Origin: JAPPKS01 sp963667895
GTDB taxonomy: Bacteria > Poribacteria > WGA-4E > PCPOR2b
Length of the DNA stretch: 64,000 bases
Assembly: GCA_965223985.1 (NCBI GenBank)
Contig: OZ245030.1
Coordinates: forward strand, 744,001 to 808,000
Reading direction: 5' to 3'
How positions within the stretch are numbered: position 1 is the stretch's first letter; every line of letters starts with the position of its first letter. This document shows, in pieces, positions 43,797-52,843 of this stretch. The notes below the pieces were generated by a model. It ran no database searches and was not told the origin of the DNA. It saw nothing but the letters and a program-made list of their open reading frames with translations. The translations under genes were made by a program, and so were the position numbers.

Positions 43797-43956
43797 GAGG
43801 TACCTCCACAAAACGTTAATCGAGACTCTAAACCCGTTAAGATTTTAAATTATACCGCATCATTCATATCCCGTCAAAACAATTCTCTTCCACTACCACT
43901 GCATGAACATCTTCGGATTTTTTTGTTAGGACCGCATTGTTGACTAGGGAGAAACC

Positions 43957-44592
43957 ATGAAAAACATTGGTGTATTCCATGTCATCACCGATACAACCAC
44001 CCAAACTCGATTCACCCATTACCAGTTAGCAGAGATGGCAATCAAAGGAGGCGCCGATACCATTCAGTTTCGGCAGAAAACTGGGACGACCCGTCAGTTG
44101 ATCGAAACTGCGCAAGGACTTCAATCCATTTGTAGGCAGTACGGAATTCCCCTAATCGTCAATGATCGAGCGGATATCGCGATAGCTGTTGAAACAGCAG
44201 GAGTACACTTTGGGCAAGACGATCTACCAATTGCAATCGGACGTCGATTTTTCACACAGAAGACAATCATCGGTGCTTCTGCGCGTACCCAAGAACAGCT
44301 ACTGCAAGCCGTCACAGATGGTGCAGACTACATTGGATTCGGGCCCATTTACAAGACATCTTCGAAACCGGATGCCGAATCTCCAAGAGGTTTGGAGGCG
44401 CTTCGAAAGATATCTGAAATTGCTAATTGCCCTGTCATTGCGATTGGCGGCATCACTGCTGATACTGCTTATGAAACCATCCGTGCAGGAGCGCATGGAG
44501 TCGCTGTCATTTCAGCCGTGTGTGCACAACCGGATCCAGTTTTAGCAACACGCCAACTCCTTGCTGAGATTGAGCGTGCAAAACATGAGTGA
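43957..44592 (+). CDS. thiE: Thiamine phosphate synthase
   Basis: The 211-residue TIM barrel begins GVFHVITDTTTQTRFTHYQL. The pyrophosphate and pyrimidine sites are seen in GGADTIQFRQKTGTTRQLIE (Q-x-R-x-K), LIVNDRADIAIAVETAGVHF, GQDDLP and IIGASARTQEQL. YIGFGPIYKTSSKPDAESPR and VIAIGGITADTA complete the set. It joins HMP-PP and HET-P to thiamine phosphate. GGGAG lies 8 nt upstream of the ATG. No thi-box riboswitch was recognised in front of it. Confidence 0.93.
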   Translation: MKNIGVFHVITDTTTQTRFTHYQLAEMAIKGGADTIQFRQKTGTTRQLIETAQGLQSICRQYGIPLIVNDRADIAIAVETAGVHFGQDDLPIAIGRRFFTQKTIIGASARTQEQLLQAVTDGADYIGFGPIYKTSSKPDAESPRGLEALRKISEIANCPVIAIGGITADTAYETIRAGAHGVAVISAVCAQPDPVLATRQLLAEIERAKHE

Positions 44593-44744
44593 TACAGCAT
44601 TCCAACGTTACCTACCTGACTAAGAAAGATTTAGTTTCTCAACACAGAATTCGTATTAGTTGTTTTGCTTTTTGCTGTCGGGCGTCGAGAAAGTTCCATT
44701 TTCGTTATACACGAATTGATGAAAGGGGTGTATGAACTCACGAT

Positions 44745-45872
44745 ATGCAAATTAAGCCGCTAATTTCCCCAGACGAATTTGTAGGACTAGAAGGTGTCAC
44801 ACATCTATGTGTGGGCGGTGAGGCGCCCTGGCTTAAAGCTCAGGAATTGGTGTACGCAGACTTTGCTCGATTGAAGAGTGCTGGTTCTAACGGACGGGCA
44901 GAGATTTACGCGCGAGGCGAGCGATGCAGAGGACGGATGGGCCTACTCTGGAAGGTTTCGCCGGATAGGATTGCATTCATGCCATCAGCGACGGAGGGAA
45001 TGAACTGGTTGGCGCGTGGCGTTGACTGGCGATCGGGCGATAACGTAGTGACAACTAACTTGGAGTTTCCGTCGGTAGCCTACGCTTGGAGACGCCTCAA
45101 ATCTCAGGGAGTAGAAGTTCGGTTTGTGCCTCACCGCAACTGGATTGTGCACGAGGAAGACTTGCTGGAGGCGGTAGATGCCCGAACTCGGGTAATGGCA
45201 GTAAGCCATGTGAGCTTTTATACAGGACAATGTTTGAACCTCCAACAACTGTCGGATGGAGTGCAGTCGATGGGTGCGCTTTTTGCAGTTGATGCAACGC
45301 ACTCATCAGGAGTCTTGAGCGTACCTGTGGAGTTAACAGATTTGACGGTTAGTAGCAGTTATAAGTGGATGCTCGCTACGCATGGGGTCGCACCTTGCTA
45401 TTTAAGCACACGGGCGGAGGAACAGGTTGAGGCTTCTTGTTTTGGATGGCGTAACCTAGAAATATGGCCAGCACAACAAGCCGAGCGGCTACCGGAGGCA
45501 GCAGAAAAACGCATGCCCTATCTCTTGGAGCCGGGGAATCCTGCGATGTTGGTGATGATGCATCTTGACCGGGCACTGGAGGTTTTGCTTTCAATTGGCA
45601 TAGATCGCATTGAGCATCACGCCCGCTCTCTGTCCGAACAGGTCAGTGTTGGACTGGAGCATCTGGGATTTTCCGTTATCACCCTTCAGCGCCATGCCGC
45701 ACGATCGGGCAATACCTGTTTTCGGAGTGAGGATGCTGAAGGTATTCAGAATCAACTGGCTGAGCAGGGAGTGTTGTGCTGGGGCGAATTTGGCCGTGTG
45801 CGGATTTCAACTCATGTCTACAATGGGAGTTCTGATGTTACATTTTTTCTTAAAGCGCTGTCAAAATTGTAA
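44745..45872 (+). CDS. Class V aminotransferase (cysteine desulfurase-like fold)
   Basis: The 375-residue PLP enzyme has FMPSATEGMNWLARGVDWRS (cofactor phosphate loop), VVTTNLEFPSVAYAWRRL, AVDATHSSGVLSVPVE (Asp and His for PLP) and TVSSSYKWMLATHGVA with the Schiff-base Lys. It resembles the isopenicillin-N epimerase/selenocysteine lyase-like branch of class V; the loop cysteine of true desulfurases is not evident, so sulfur transfer should not be assumed. It stands about 150 bp after thiE in the same direction. Confidence 0.85.
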   Translation: MQIKPLISPDEFVGLEGVTHLCVGGEAPWLKAQELVYADFARLKSAGSNGRAEIYARGERCRGRMGLLWKVSPDRIAFMPSATEGMNWLARGVDWRSGDNVVTTNLEFPSVAYAWRRLKSQGVEVRFVPHRNWIVHEEDLLEAVDARTRVMAVSHVSFYTGQCLNLQQLSDGVQSMGALFAVDATHSSGVLSVPVELTDLTVSSSYKWMLATHGVAPCYLSTRAEEQVEASCFGWRNLEIWPAQQAERLPEAAEKRMPYLLEPGNPAMLVMMHLDRALEVLLSIGIDRIEHHARSLSEQVSVGLEHLGFSVITLQRHAARSGNTCFRSEDAEGIQNQLAEQGVLCWGEFGRVRISTHVYNGSSDVTFFLKALSKL

Positions 45873-45970
45873 CCAACTGAGGCAGAGGTTGAGATATTCT
45901 GTTTTCACCGAAAGCACGCAAGCCGGGATGTACCGACAAACCCAGGGAAAACACTTAACAGATTTCTCTG

Positions 45971-47126
45971 ATGAAGAATATCAAAGCATACACGGTCGGC
46001 ATAATCATGAACGGGGTAACCGGTCGGATGGGAACCAATTAGCATCTCCTCCGCTCAATCTTAGCTATCATTAAGCAGGGCGGACTGGAAATTGGCGATT
46101 CGGAAGTCATTTTGCCTAATCCGATACTAATTGGTCGCAATCCTGCCAAACTCGAGGAACTGTCTAAATTATCCGGCGTAGAAAAGTGGACGACAAATTT
46201 GGAGAACGCACTGTCCGATTCGGCTTTTCCCGTTTATTTTGATGCGCAGACTACTTCAATGCGGGTCGATTCGGTGCTAAAGGCGATTGCTTCCGGAAAA
46301 CATATTTATTGTGAAAAACCAACGGCTGCTACTACTGACGAGGCTTATAATTTATACCAACTTGCGGCGAAAGCGAAACTCAAAAATGGTGTCGTTTAGG
46401 ATAAGCTCTGGTTACTCGGCATGAAAAAATTAGAACACCAACTTAATAAGGGGTGCTTAGGCAGAATTCTGTCGGTTCGCGGGGAATTCGGATATTGGGT
46501 TTTTGAAGGGAACACTATTCCCACACAGCGACCTTCTTGGAACTATCGTCAAGAGAACGGAGGTGGGATTATTCTAGATATGCTCTGTCATTGGCGTTAT
46601 TTACTCGACAATCTTTTTGGAAATGTTAAAGCAGTTTCCTGTTTCGGCGCGACACATGTTAAAACTCGTTGGGCTGAATCGGGAAAGCCTTATCAATGTA
46701 CTGCTAAAGACGCCGCATACGCTACTTTTGATTTGGAAGGCGAGATTGTGGCTCAATTCAATTCATCTTGGGCGGTACGAGTAAGGCGTGACGATTTGCT
46801 GACCCTTCAAGTTGACGGAACAAAAGCCTCTGCCATTGCCGGATTGCTGGATTCAACCACTTGGCGGAACCCCGTATTCCGTTTGGAATCCCGTTATCGA
46901 ACAACCCATTGATTTTACGGAAGGATGGCTTAAAGTTACGGATCAGGAAAGTTACGACAATACATTTAAGGTGCAGTGGGAACTTTTCCTCAAGCATGTT
47001 GTCAAAGATGAACCCTTTCCCTGGGATTTTTTGGTAGGTGCAAAGGGCGTGCAGTTGGCTGAAAAAGTGAGGGAATCTTGGAAAACGCGAGCTTGGGTCA
47101 ATTTGCCTGCACTTAAGCCGGTGTGA
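45971..47126 (+). pseudogene. Decayed Gfo/Idh/MocA-family oxidoreductase
   Basis: One frame from ATG 45971 reads VGIIMNGVTGRMGTN, then a TAG at 46040-46042, then HLLRSILAIIKQGG, LIGRNPAKLEELS and GKHIYCEKP. A second TAG lies at 46397-46399 before DKLWL, and the frame resumes with RILSVRGEFGYWVFEGN, GGGIILDMLCHWRYLLDNLF and RRDDLLTLQVDGTKAS. Near 46855-46880 the family sequence moves to the +1 frame (GGTPYSVWNPVIEQPIDFTE) and ends at 47126. Both nonsense codons stand where Gln would be expected, so each is one C-to-T change from CAG. With three lesions the gene is dead. Intact members are NAD(P)-dependent sugar or polyol dehydrogenases. Confidence 0.88.
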
Positions 47127-47224
47127 TACCGAATTTCGTTCTTGGGTTGCAATAGATTTGCATCTATCCTTCTTGTAAGGCATATAGAGTTGGAACACAC
47201 ACGCCTTGGAGGCGATAACAGACC

Positions 47225-48673
47225 ATGGAAATACCACTGACGAAAATTGACGAATATCAATGGCGCATTCCAAAAAGCTATATGCAGGGGATGCGTGTTG
47301 ATGGGATAGTCTATGCGAATGAGAAATTGCTCCAACAAGCTAAGAGCGACGAAGCGCTACAACAAGTTGCCAACGTGGCGCATTTACCGGGAATCGTTAA
47401 GTATTCACTTGCGATGCCAGATCTGCACTGGGGTTATGGCTTCGTGATTGGTGGCGTTGCGGCGACAGATCCGCACGCGGATGGCGTCGTCTCTCCGGGC
47501 GGAATAGGCTACGATCTAAACTGCGGTGTGCGTCTAATACGTACTAACCTCGACATAAAACAGGTAGAAGGCAAAACCAAAAATCTCGTGGGGAAGTTAT
47601 TTGACAACATTCCTTGTGGTGTTGGATCCAGTGGTAGAATACGGCTCTCCGTTCAGGAAGAAAAGGAGATGCTTACGAAAGGATCGCGCTGGGCGATTGA
47701 GCGCGAATACGGACATATCGAAGATCTTCAATTTACAGAGGCAAGCGGGTTTCTGTCATTCGCCGATTCCAACGCACCCAGCAAACGCGCACTAGAGCGT
47801 GGGAAAAATCAACTCGGCACGCTCGGTTCCGGGAATCACTTCCTAGAAGTTCAAGTTGTTGATCGAGTTCTCTATCGTGAAGCCGCAGAGGTTATGGGGT
47901 TAACCGAAGGTCAAATTTGTGTGATGATCCACACGGGTTCACGTGGTTTCGGCTACCAGGTGTGTGACGAGCACGTCAAGACATGGATTGAGGTTGCCCG
48001 TAAGTATGGAATCAATCTCCCCGATCGCCAACTCGCAGCCGCGCCAATTAAATCAAGAGAAGGAGAAGACTATATCGCGGCAATGGCTTGTGGCGCAAAT
48101 TATGCTTGGAATAATCGTCAGTGCATCATGCACTGGGTGCGTCAGATATTCATGGCTTTCTTTGATGCTAGCGAAGATGAACTAGGTCTGGAGCTAGTTT
48201 ACGATGTTGCTCACAACATTGGGAAATTTGAGAAACATCTCGTTGACGGTGTGGAACGTGAACTGTTCGTACATCGAAAAGGTGCAACGCGAGCGTTCCC
48301 ACCCGGTCATCCTGAAATTCCTGAGAAGTACCAGAAAATAGGGCAGCCTGTCCTGATTCCCGGCGACATGGGAACCGCATCTTACGTCCTCGTTGGCAGC
48401 CCATCGGCAATGGAACAGACTTGGGGAACAACCTGCCACGGCGCAGGACGTATGCTATCCCGTCGTAAGGCGGTGGAGTTGACAAAAGGTCGTGACATTG
48501 CTCAGTATCTTGAAAAACAGGGAATTTTCGTGCGGGCTGTAGGCCGCCGAACACTCCACGAGGAAGTTCCCGAAGCTTACAAAGATGTCGATGAGGTTGT
48601 CAGGGTTGTTGATGCGGCGGGGCTCTCACGTCGTGTCGCGCGCTTGCGTCCAATCGGTGTAGTAAAGGGCTAA
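47225..48673 (+). CDS. rtcB: RNA-splicing ligase RtcB
   Basis: The 482-residue protein has the RtcB signature segments MPDLHWGYGFVIGG, SPGGIGYDLNCGVRLIRT (metal-binding Cys), GTLGSGNHFLEVQVVD, IHTGSRGFGYQV, YDVAHNIGKFEKHLVDG, RKGATRAFPPGHPEIP and TWGTTCHGAGRMLSRRKA with the guanylylated His. It joins RNA 3'-phosphate or 2',3'-cyclic phosphate ends to 5'-OH ends using GTP and Mn2+, in RNA repair or tRNA healing. It is followed after 6 bp by a convergent lipoprotein gene; no archease or RtcA gene is near. Confidence 0.95.
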   Translation: MEIPLTKIDEYQWRIPKSYMQGMRVDGIVYANEKLLQQAKSDEALQQVANVAHLPGIVKYSLAMPDLHWGYGFVIGGVAATDPHADGVVSPGGIGYDLNCGVRLIRTNLDIKQVEGKTKNLVGKLFDNIPCGVGSSGRIRLSVQEEKEMLTKGSRWAIEREYGHIEDLQFTEASGFLSFADSNAPSKRALERGKNQLGTLGSGNHFLEVQVVDRVLYREAAEVMGLTEGQICVMIHTGSRGFGYQVCDEHVKTWIEVARKYGINLPDRQLAAAPIKSREGEDYIAAMACGANYAWNNRQCIMHWVRQIFMAFFDASEDELGLELVYDVAHNIGKFEKHLVDGVERELFVHRKGATRAFPPGHPEIPEKYQKIGQPVLIPGDMGTASYVLVGSPSAMEQTWGTTCHGAGRMLSRRKAVELTKGRDIAQYLEKQGIFVRAVGRRTLHEEVPEAYKDVDEVVRVVDAAGLSRRVARLRPIGVVKG

Positions 48674-48679
48674 TAACCT

Positions 48680-49231
48680 TTAGTATTCGTCAAAATTCAC
48701 GACCTTCCAGTGACCATCAATTAATTCCGTATAAAGCACAGCATTGCGAGACGGAATCGAGTTTTCTGCGTCCTTGATTATCAGTCGATACCTGAAAAAT
48801 ACTCCATTCTGTTCAACGACGCGGTCCACCTCTCCACCGGATATTGTCATTATCTCGCCATCACGGGTTTTAATTGTTATTGTTGTAGGTGCGACAACTT
48901 CATTTCCTTCAACTACGCCAATGATTTCTATCCCGTTCTTGAGCCGGACAACGCTTTCATCATAAAACCTTTTCCCGGTCATTTTATATTTGATTTTCGG
49001 TTGGGCTTCCGGCGCTTCACCCGGTTGCCGGACATCTCGCAATAACTCGATTTCTGATTTTAACTTCTCTTCAGCCAACGCTGCGCTCAAACGCAGGGCA
49101 GCTGTCTGGTTCGCTCGCAGATAGTAATTATAGACAAAATCATCAGCAACGTCTTCAGGCGAGTTTCTATCTGAACAAGCAAACGTAATCGTGAACAATA
49201 TGAGGCAGAAGCTAATCGATAACCTTTTCAT
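48680..49231 (-). CDS. Putative lipoprotein of unknown function
   Basis: The protein has 183 residues. The N-terminus KRLSISFCLILFTITFACSD gives a lipobox-like TFAC, suggesting export and lipid anchoring. The mature part contains EDVADDFVYNYYLRANQTAA and then beta-rich sequence with RTRDGEIMTISGGEVDRVV-like strands and an end WKVVNFDEY, recalling DUF4878 or NTF2-like lipoproteins. The start at 49231 gives the signal peptide directly; the frame is open seven codons further. No partner genes are evident. Confidence 0.7.
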   Translation of the reverse strand: MKRLSISFCLILFTITFACSDRNSPEDVADDFVYNYYLRANQTAALRLSAALAEEKLKSEIELLRDVRQPGEAPEAQPKIKYKMTGKRFYDESVVRLKNGIEIIGVVEGNEVVAPTTITIKTRDGEIMTISGGEVDRVVEQNGVFFRYRLIIKDAENSIPSRNAVLYTELIDGHWKVVNFDEY

Positions 49232-49386
49232 GCCATATTCCTGATACTTCACGTTTGGATTTGGCTCCAGAATAGTGGATTAGTAATAGTTAAATCAGAT
49301 TTCTAGCTCCGAGTCAAGGAGCAGGAAAAATTGTACGATACTTGCACAACAAGATTCATGCTCTTCTTTGTAACACCAAAAACCCT

Positions 49387-49758
49387 CTATTTCCACAGGG
49401 ATTGAGCTGAGGTGCTCGTATACTTGTTGTACCTGTCGATATAGTCTTCCCGGGGCGGGGTGAAGATATCCAGAACGTGCGCCGGACCTTCTACCACAAT
49501 CCCCGAGTGCACCACGTCAGGGGGAACAATGAAAGCATCCCCTGCTTCCATGAGGCATTCCTCCGAACCAATCTTAAACCGCAACTTCCCCGATAATACT
49601 ATACCGGCTTGCTCGTGTGGGTGGTTGTGTGCAGGAACCTCACTCCCTTCTTCCATTTCAAGGAAAGAGAGCTGTAGATGTTCGCCGGAGACGATACCAC
49701 TAAGCGCGCCCGGGAATAATTGCATTCTAGGTAGTTTCTCAGAAGCGATAAACGGCAT
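49387..49758 (-). CDS. Cupin-domain protein
   Basis: The 123-residue single-domain cupin has EVPAHNHPHEQAGIVLSGKL (motif 1, with two His and a Glu-type position) and GDAFIVPPDVVHSGIVVE (motif 2 with PxxxxH). It is probably a metal-binding sensor or small-molecule enzyme. The ATG at 49758 is chosen because AAAGGGG lies just before it. It is followed by no close gene; the SnoaL-like gene lies upstream in the same direction (about 120 bp). Confidence 0.82.
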   Translation of the reverse strand: MPFIASEKLPRMQLFPGALSGIVSGEHLQLSFLEMEEGSEVPAHNHPHEQAGIVLSGKLRFKIGSEECLMEAGDAFIVPPDVVHSGIVVEGPAHVLDIFTPPREDYIDRYNKYTSTSAQSLWK

Positions 49759-49875
49759 ATTTCCCCTTTCTCTTTCTATGAATGTTACACGGACAAACAG
49801 AGTGGTATGTGTTGACCGGAGAGACCGGGCGCCCCATCTCTGACGGTGCCAGAATCTCAACTTCGAACAAGATAT

Positions 49876-50304
49876 CTAATTAAGTGAGGTAATGGCAACC
49901 GTGCCAGTAAGCGGTATTGCTCTCGGCAATGAGGAAGAATGATGATGCACTATCTTCCAGTCGCTCCCTTCGCGTTTGAAAATGTTCGTCGCTTGAGCAA
50001 AGCCTATGCTCATCTGCCCACCGGCAAGAGTGTTATTTGTTTCTAGACACGTCATCCATGCGAATTGTTGATCGGCATAAATGGAAACTTCACTCGGGTG
50101 AATATCCATTTGGCTTGTATTCCGCAAAATATTCTCCCAACTCTGGCAGATTTTGTTCCAACCGGTGAGTGGTTCCCAACCCGGGTGAATGCACTGTACC
50201 CAATCTACATGCAGCCAAACTGCATCCATTATGTCGGTACTCAAATGGTGCATGGCTCGATAAAAGTTTACGTTTGCTTGTTCAACTCTTTGCTGTTCCA
50301 TCAT
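49876..50304 (-). CDS. SnoaL/NTF2-like protein
   Basis: The protein of about 142 residues has the cone-shaped NTF2 fold pattern: RVEQANVNFYRAMHHLSTDI, VDWVQCIHPGWEPLTGWNKI, ENTLAGG-like strands and the end GSDWKIVHHHSSSL, typical of the calcium/calmodulin-kinase-association or DUF4440 group (nuclear transport factor 2 family). The function is unknown. Its 5' end overlaps the 3' end of the upstream membrane-protein gene. Start choices are GTG at 50316 and ATG at 50304 or 50301; the ATG at 50304 is used. Confidence 0.75.
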   Translation of the reverse strand: MMEQQRVEQANVNFYRAMHHLSTDIMDAVWLHVDWVQCIHPGWEPLTGWNKICQSWENILRNTSQMDIHPSEVSIYADQQFAWMTCLETNNTLAGGQMSIGFAQATNIFKREGSDWKIVHHHSSSLPRAIPLTGTVAITSLN

Positions 50305-51043
50305 CGATTTGTTCACTTTCTTTTGCTGTGTCTTGTTCTGCTTTCTTCAATTTTTTCTTAAGTAGCTGCCGATTGAATCCTCTCCGACCCTTCCAACCAT
50401 CATAAATCGCATAAATCCAGAAGGTAATGCCTTGAATAAAGCCACTAATTTTGAACTTCCAAGATGGGCGATACATTAGCTTCTTGACGGCATAGATGTT
50501 TAATCGCCCATCTATCTTCCTGACAACGTATGCGCGATTGCCATGTGTGATTATCCACCGGCTGTTGGTCTTTTTTGTCAAGATTACAGCGTCCTTAGAG
50601 AGTAGGATACCGTTATCCTTAAATGTACGTCGCAATTTCTCCGAGAAATTTCTATTGTCTAAATCCTTTTGGAACATCAATCCAATGTAAAATAGCAAAT
50701 TATCGTCAAATGTGTATAAATGGTAATCACGCTCCTGCTTTACTTTTGCCTCCGTTGCAACAAGTTGGGACTTTTCTGAATCTTCCTGTGTCTCTATCTC
50801 AGCTTGCCGAGTTTCCCACCATGTTTCAAGCCCATCCAAGCGCAACAAGTCACGCCAATCATTTACTGGAATCGAGCTGATGTAAATTACCGCGCATGCA
50901 GAGAGAACTCCCAGAAATAGAATCACACCTTTCAGCGGTTGACGCAGATAGAGTTGTCCCAGTCCTGGAATCATCGATAACAACATCGCGAGGTACGATC
51001 GCTTCGCGGCACTCATCCCTACTACTTCGACCTCCCCTTGCAT
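50282..51043 (-). CDS. DUF5683-like membrane protein carrying the HEAT-lipoprotein domain
   Basis: The protein has 253 residues. The N-terminal SYLAMLLSMIPGLGQLYLRQ with the following PLKGVILFLGVL resembles the TM2/DUF5683-type PGLGQxY membrane segment and is followed by a second hydrophobic stretch. A charged coiled region (about 75-108) comes next. Residues about 127-186 match the domain embedded twice in the HEAT-repeat lipoprotein (DLDNRNFSEKLRRTFKDNGI, LSKD, RWIITHG, VVRKIDGRLNIY). A hydrophobic segment near FIQGITFWIYAIYDGW and a basic tail close it. The ATG overlaps the stop of the upstream flippase-like gene (TGATG), so it is the third gene of that operon. Confidence 0.78.
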   Translation of the reverse strand: MQGEVEVVGMSAAKRSYLAMLLSMIPGLGQLYLRQPLKGVILFLGVLSACAVIYISSIPVNDWRDLLRLDGLETWWETRQAEIETQEDSEKSQLVATEAKVKQERDYHLYTFDDNLLFYIGLMFQKDLDNRNFSEKLRRTFKDNGILLSKDAVILTKKTNSRWIITHGNRAYVVRKIDGRLNIYAVKKLMYRPSWKFKISGFIQGITFWIYAIYDGWKGRRGFNRQLLKKKLKKAEQDTAKESEQIDDGTAKS

Positions 51044-51426
51044 CAGTCACTGCGGGCAACCAGATAAACACCGATACAGATTACAATCGCCCCGATGATT
51101 CGAATCTTGGACATGGATTCTTTAAGAAATAACCACGACAGAAGAATTGATAAAACATAGCCGAGGCTAATCATTGGGTAGGCAACACTCAGTCTAACGC
51201 GCGATAAGATAACAAGCCAAACCATCGTTGTAACTCCGTACACTGAAATTCCCCCAATGACGAATGGGTTCAGAAAGGCTTGGACCAGCTTGGGAATTGC
51301 GTCTTTCAAAGACTGAACCGGCCCCACGGAGATCATTCCTCGTTTGAGTAGCAGTTGACCAATGACTGTTAATAACACATTAATAAGGAGCAATAGGACA
51401 AGTCTAAAACTTAAGCCATTATTCAT
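51043..51426 (-). CDS. Small EamA/SMR-type transporter (ArnE/EmrE-like)
   Basis: The 127-residue protein has four hydrophobic segments: LVLLLLINVLLTVIGQLLLK, VIGGISVYGVTTMVWLVILS, SYPMISLGYVLSILLSW (read as AYPMISLG...) and IIGAIVICIGVYLVARSD. The GQLLLKRGM and SVAYPMISLGYVL segments are typical of the SMR/ArnE class that flips undecaprenyl-linked sugars or exports small molecules. It lies 21 bp after the GT2 gene, which fits lipid-linked sugar flipping. It is coupled to the next gene. Confidence 0.82.
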   Translation of the reverse strand: MNNGLSFRLVLLLLINVLLTVIGQLLLKRGMISVGPVQSLKDAIPKLVQAFLNPFVIGGISVYGVTTMVWLVILSRVRLSVAYPMISLGYVLSILLSWLFLKESMSKIRIIGAIVICIGVYLVARSD

Positions 51427-51447
51427 CAGCAGGTATATTCCCTCTCT

Positions 51448-52476
51448 TCAGATGATGTCGCGGATGACGTAAATCGGCTTTTTCTGGGATTCGTGGTATG
51501 TCCTGATTACCAGTTCTCCCAGTAGCCCCATCGTGATGAACTGGATGCCTGTGAACAGAAGAAGCACACCAAAAATCAGCATTGGCATACGTTCAATTAG
51601 GCTAAATCCACGCTCGCCCGCTGCGGCGTAAAGGTATGACAATAAGCCTGATTGAACCCCTGCGGGGAAAAACAACTTGCCAATTGAAAGATAACCGCAG
51701 ATACCTATACCTGAAAGGGAGAAGATTAAGCCAACCAGACCGAAAATTTGGATTGGGCGAGTTGAATAACTCATTAGAAACTTAACTGTGATGAGATCCA
51801 AAATGACCCGAATTGTACGAGAGATGCCGTACTTCGATTTCCCACGCGCCCGTGGGCGATGCATCACCTTGACCTCCGCGATTTCAGCGCCGATTAATTT
51901 CGCAAACGCAGGGATAAAGCGGTGTAGTTCCCCGTAAAGATTGATATTTTCGAGCACTTCACGCCGATAGGCTTTCAGGGTACAACCAAAATCGTGGAGA
52001 TAAACACCCGTCATCCGTGAGATAAGTCGATTTGCAAGGATTGATGGTAGGCGCCGCAGGACAAATGCGTCTTTCCGACTCGCTCTCCAGCCGCTGACGA
52101 TGTCGTAGCCTTCATCCAGTTTTTCAAGCAGCCTTTCTACGTCGAAAGGATCATTCTGGAGATCGGCATCCATCGGGATGATGACTTCTCCACACGCATA
52201 ATCGAACCCCGCACTCATCGCAGCTGTCTGCCCGAAGTTTCGGCGAAAACGGATGGCGTGAATATTAGGGTGCATCTGTGCAATCTCTCGCAAAATCTCA
52301 AAACTGCGATCAGCACTTCCATCGTCGATAAAAATGATTTCATACGATTTCTTGAGTTTTGCAAGCGCATCTGTTAGTCGACTGTACAGCTCGTGGAGAT
52401 TTTCCTCCTCGTTGAAAACAGGAATGACAATCGAAAGGTTAACTTTTTCTATATCGTTCTTTTGAGAATTGGACAT
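51448..52476 (-). CDS. Family 2 glycosyltransferase, polyprenyl-phosphate type (ArnC/GtrB/DPM1-like)
   Basis: The 342-residue protein has a GT-A domain: LSIVIPVFNEEENLHELYSR, YEIIFIDDGSADRSFEIL, RNFGQTAAMSAGFDYACGEV, PMDADLQNDPFDV (DxD) and HDFGCTLKAYRREVLENINL. Two C-terminal membrane helices follow (IFGLVGLIFSLSGIGICGYL; MLIFGVLLLFTGIQFITMGL). It transfers a sugar to a polyprenyl phosphate at the membrane. With the downstream flippase-like gene it forms a lipid-linked sugar module for surface glycan modification. It is the first gene of the operon. Confidence 0.9.
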   Translation of the reverse strand: MSNSQKNDIEKVNLSIVIPVFNEEENLHELYSRLTDALAKLKKSYEIIFIDDGSADRSFEILREIAQMHPNIHAIRFRRNFGQTAAMSAGFDYACGEVIIPMDADLQNDPFDVERLLEKLDEGYDIVSGWRASRKDAFVLRRLPSILANRLISRMTGVYLHDFGCTLKAYRREVLENINLYGELHRFIPAFAKLIGAEIAEVKVMHRPRARGKSKYGISRTIRVILDLITVKFLMSYSTRPIQIFGLVGLIFSLSGIGICGYLSIGKLFFPAGVQSGLLSYLYAAAGERGFSLIERMPMLIFGVLLLFTGIQFITMGLLGELVIRTYHESQKKPIYVIRDII

Positions 52477-52763
52477 GTTGAAATCAATTTCCTATACGCT
52501 CAACCTGACTCTACTGGGGCTGCGTTATCTCTTGAGCACCAGCCGTCCGAGTGCTTTGAAGTCGTCCACCTGTAAATAATTAAAATTTGAAATCTGTAAG
52601 CATGGCTCCGCATTCATTGTACAATAATTTCTCAACAAAGTAAATGGATTTGTTGAAGGCGATTGACGAAAGCTGGATAGCTGCCACAGCCGTTGTAGTC
52701 GTTTAGGCAATGAAAAGTGATGCGACATTTGGAATCTCTGATCGGGTACTGAAAAATGATATT
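52477..52763. other. Intergenic space between GT2 and iscU-like genes
   Basis: The space between the divergent GT2 and iscU-like genes shows no gene that I can support. The only clear feature is the consensus promoter at 52764-52792. Confidence 0.4.
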
Positions 52764-52792
52764 TGACATTTACGATGGTGTGGAATATAATT
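52764..52792 (+). promoter_or_regulatory. Consensus sigma-70 promoter of iscU-iscA operon
   Basis: TTGACA and TATAAT are separated by exactly 17 bp, a full consensus, about 50 bp before the iscU-like ATG. No IscR-type operator was recognised. Confidence 0.8.
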
Positions 52793-52843
52793 GTACTTGT
52801 CTATTTGCTGGCGCCGTCAAGTTGTAGCTTGAAAACAAGTATT

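Noticed and set aside
45971..47126. Amber (TAG) recoding to Gln
   Set aside because: Other genes here, such as the dehydrogenase at 20218-21168, ybeY, mod and res, end normally in TAG, and a frameshift is also present, so a pseudogene is the simpler reading.
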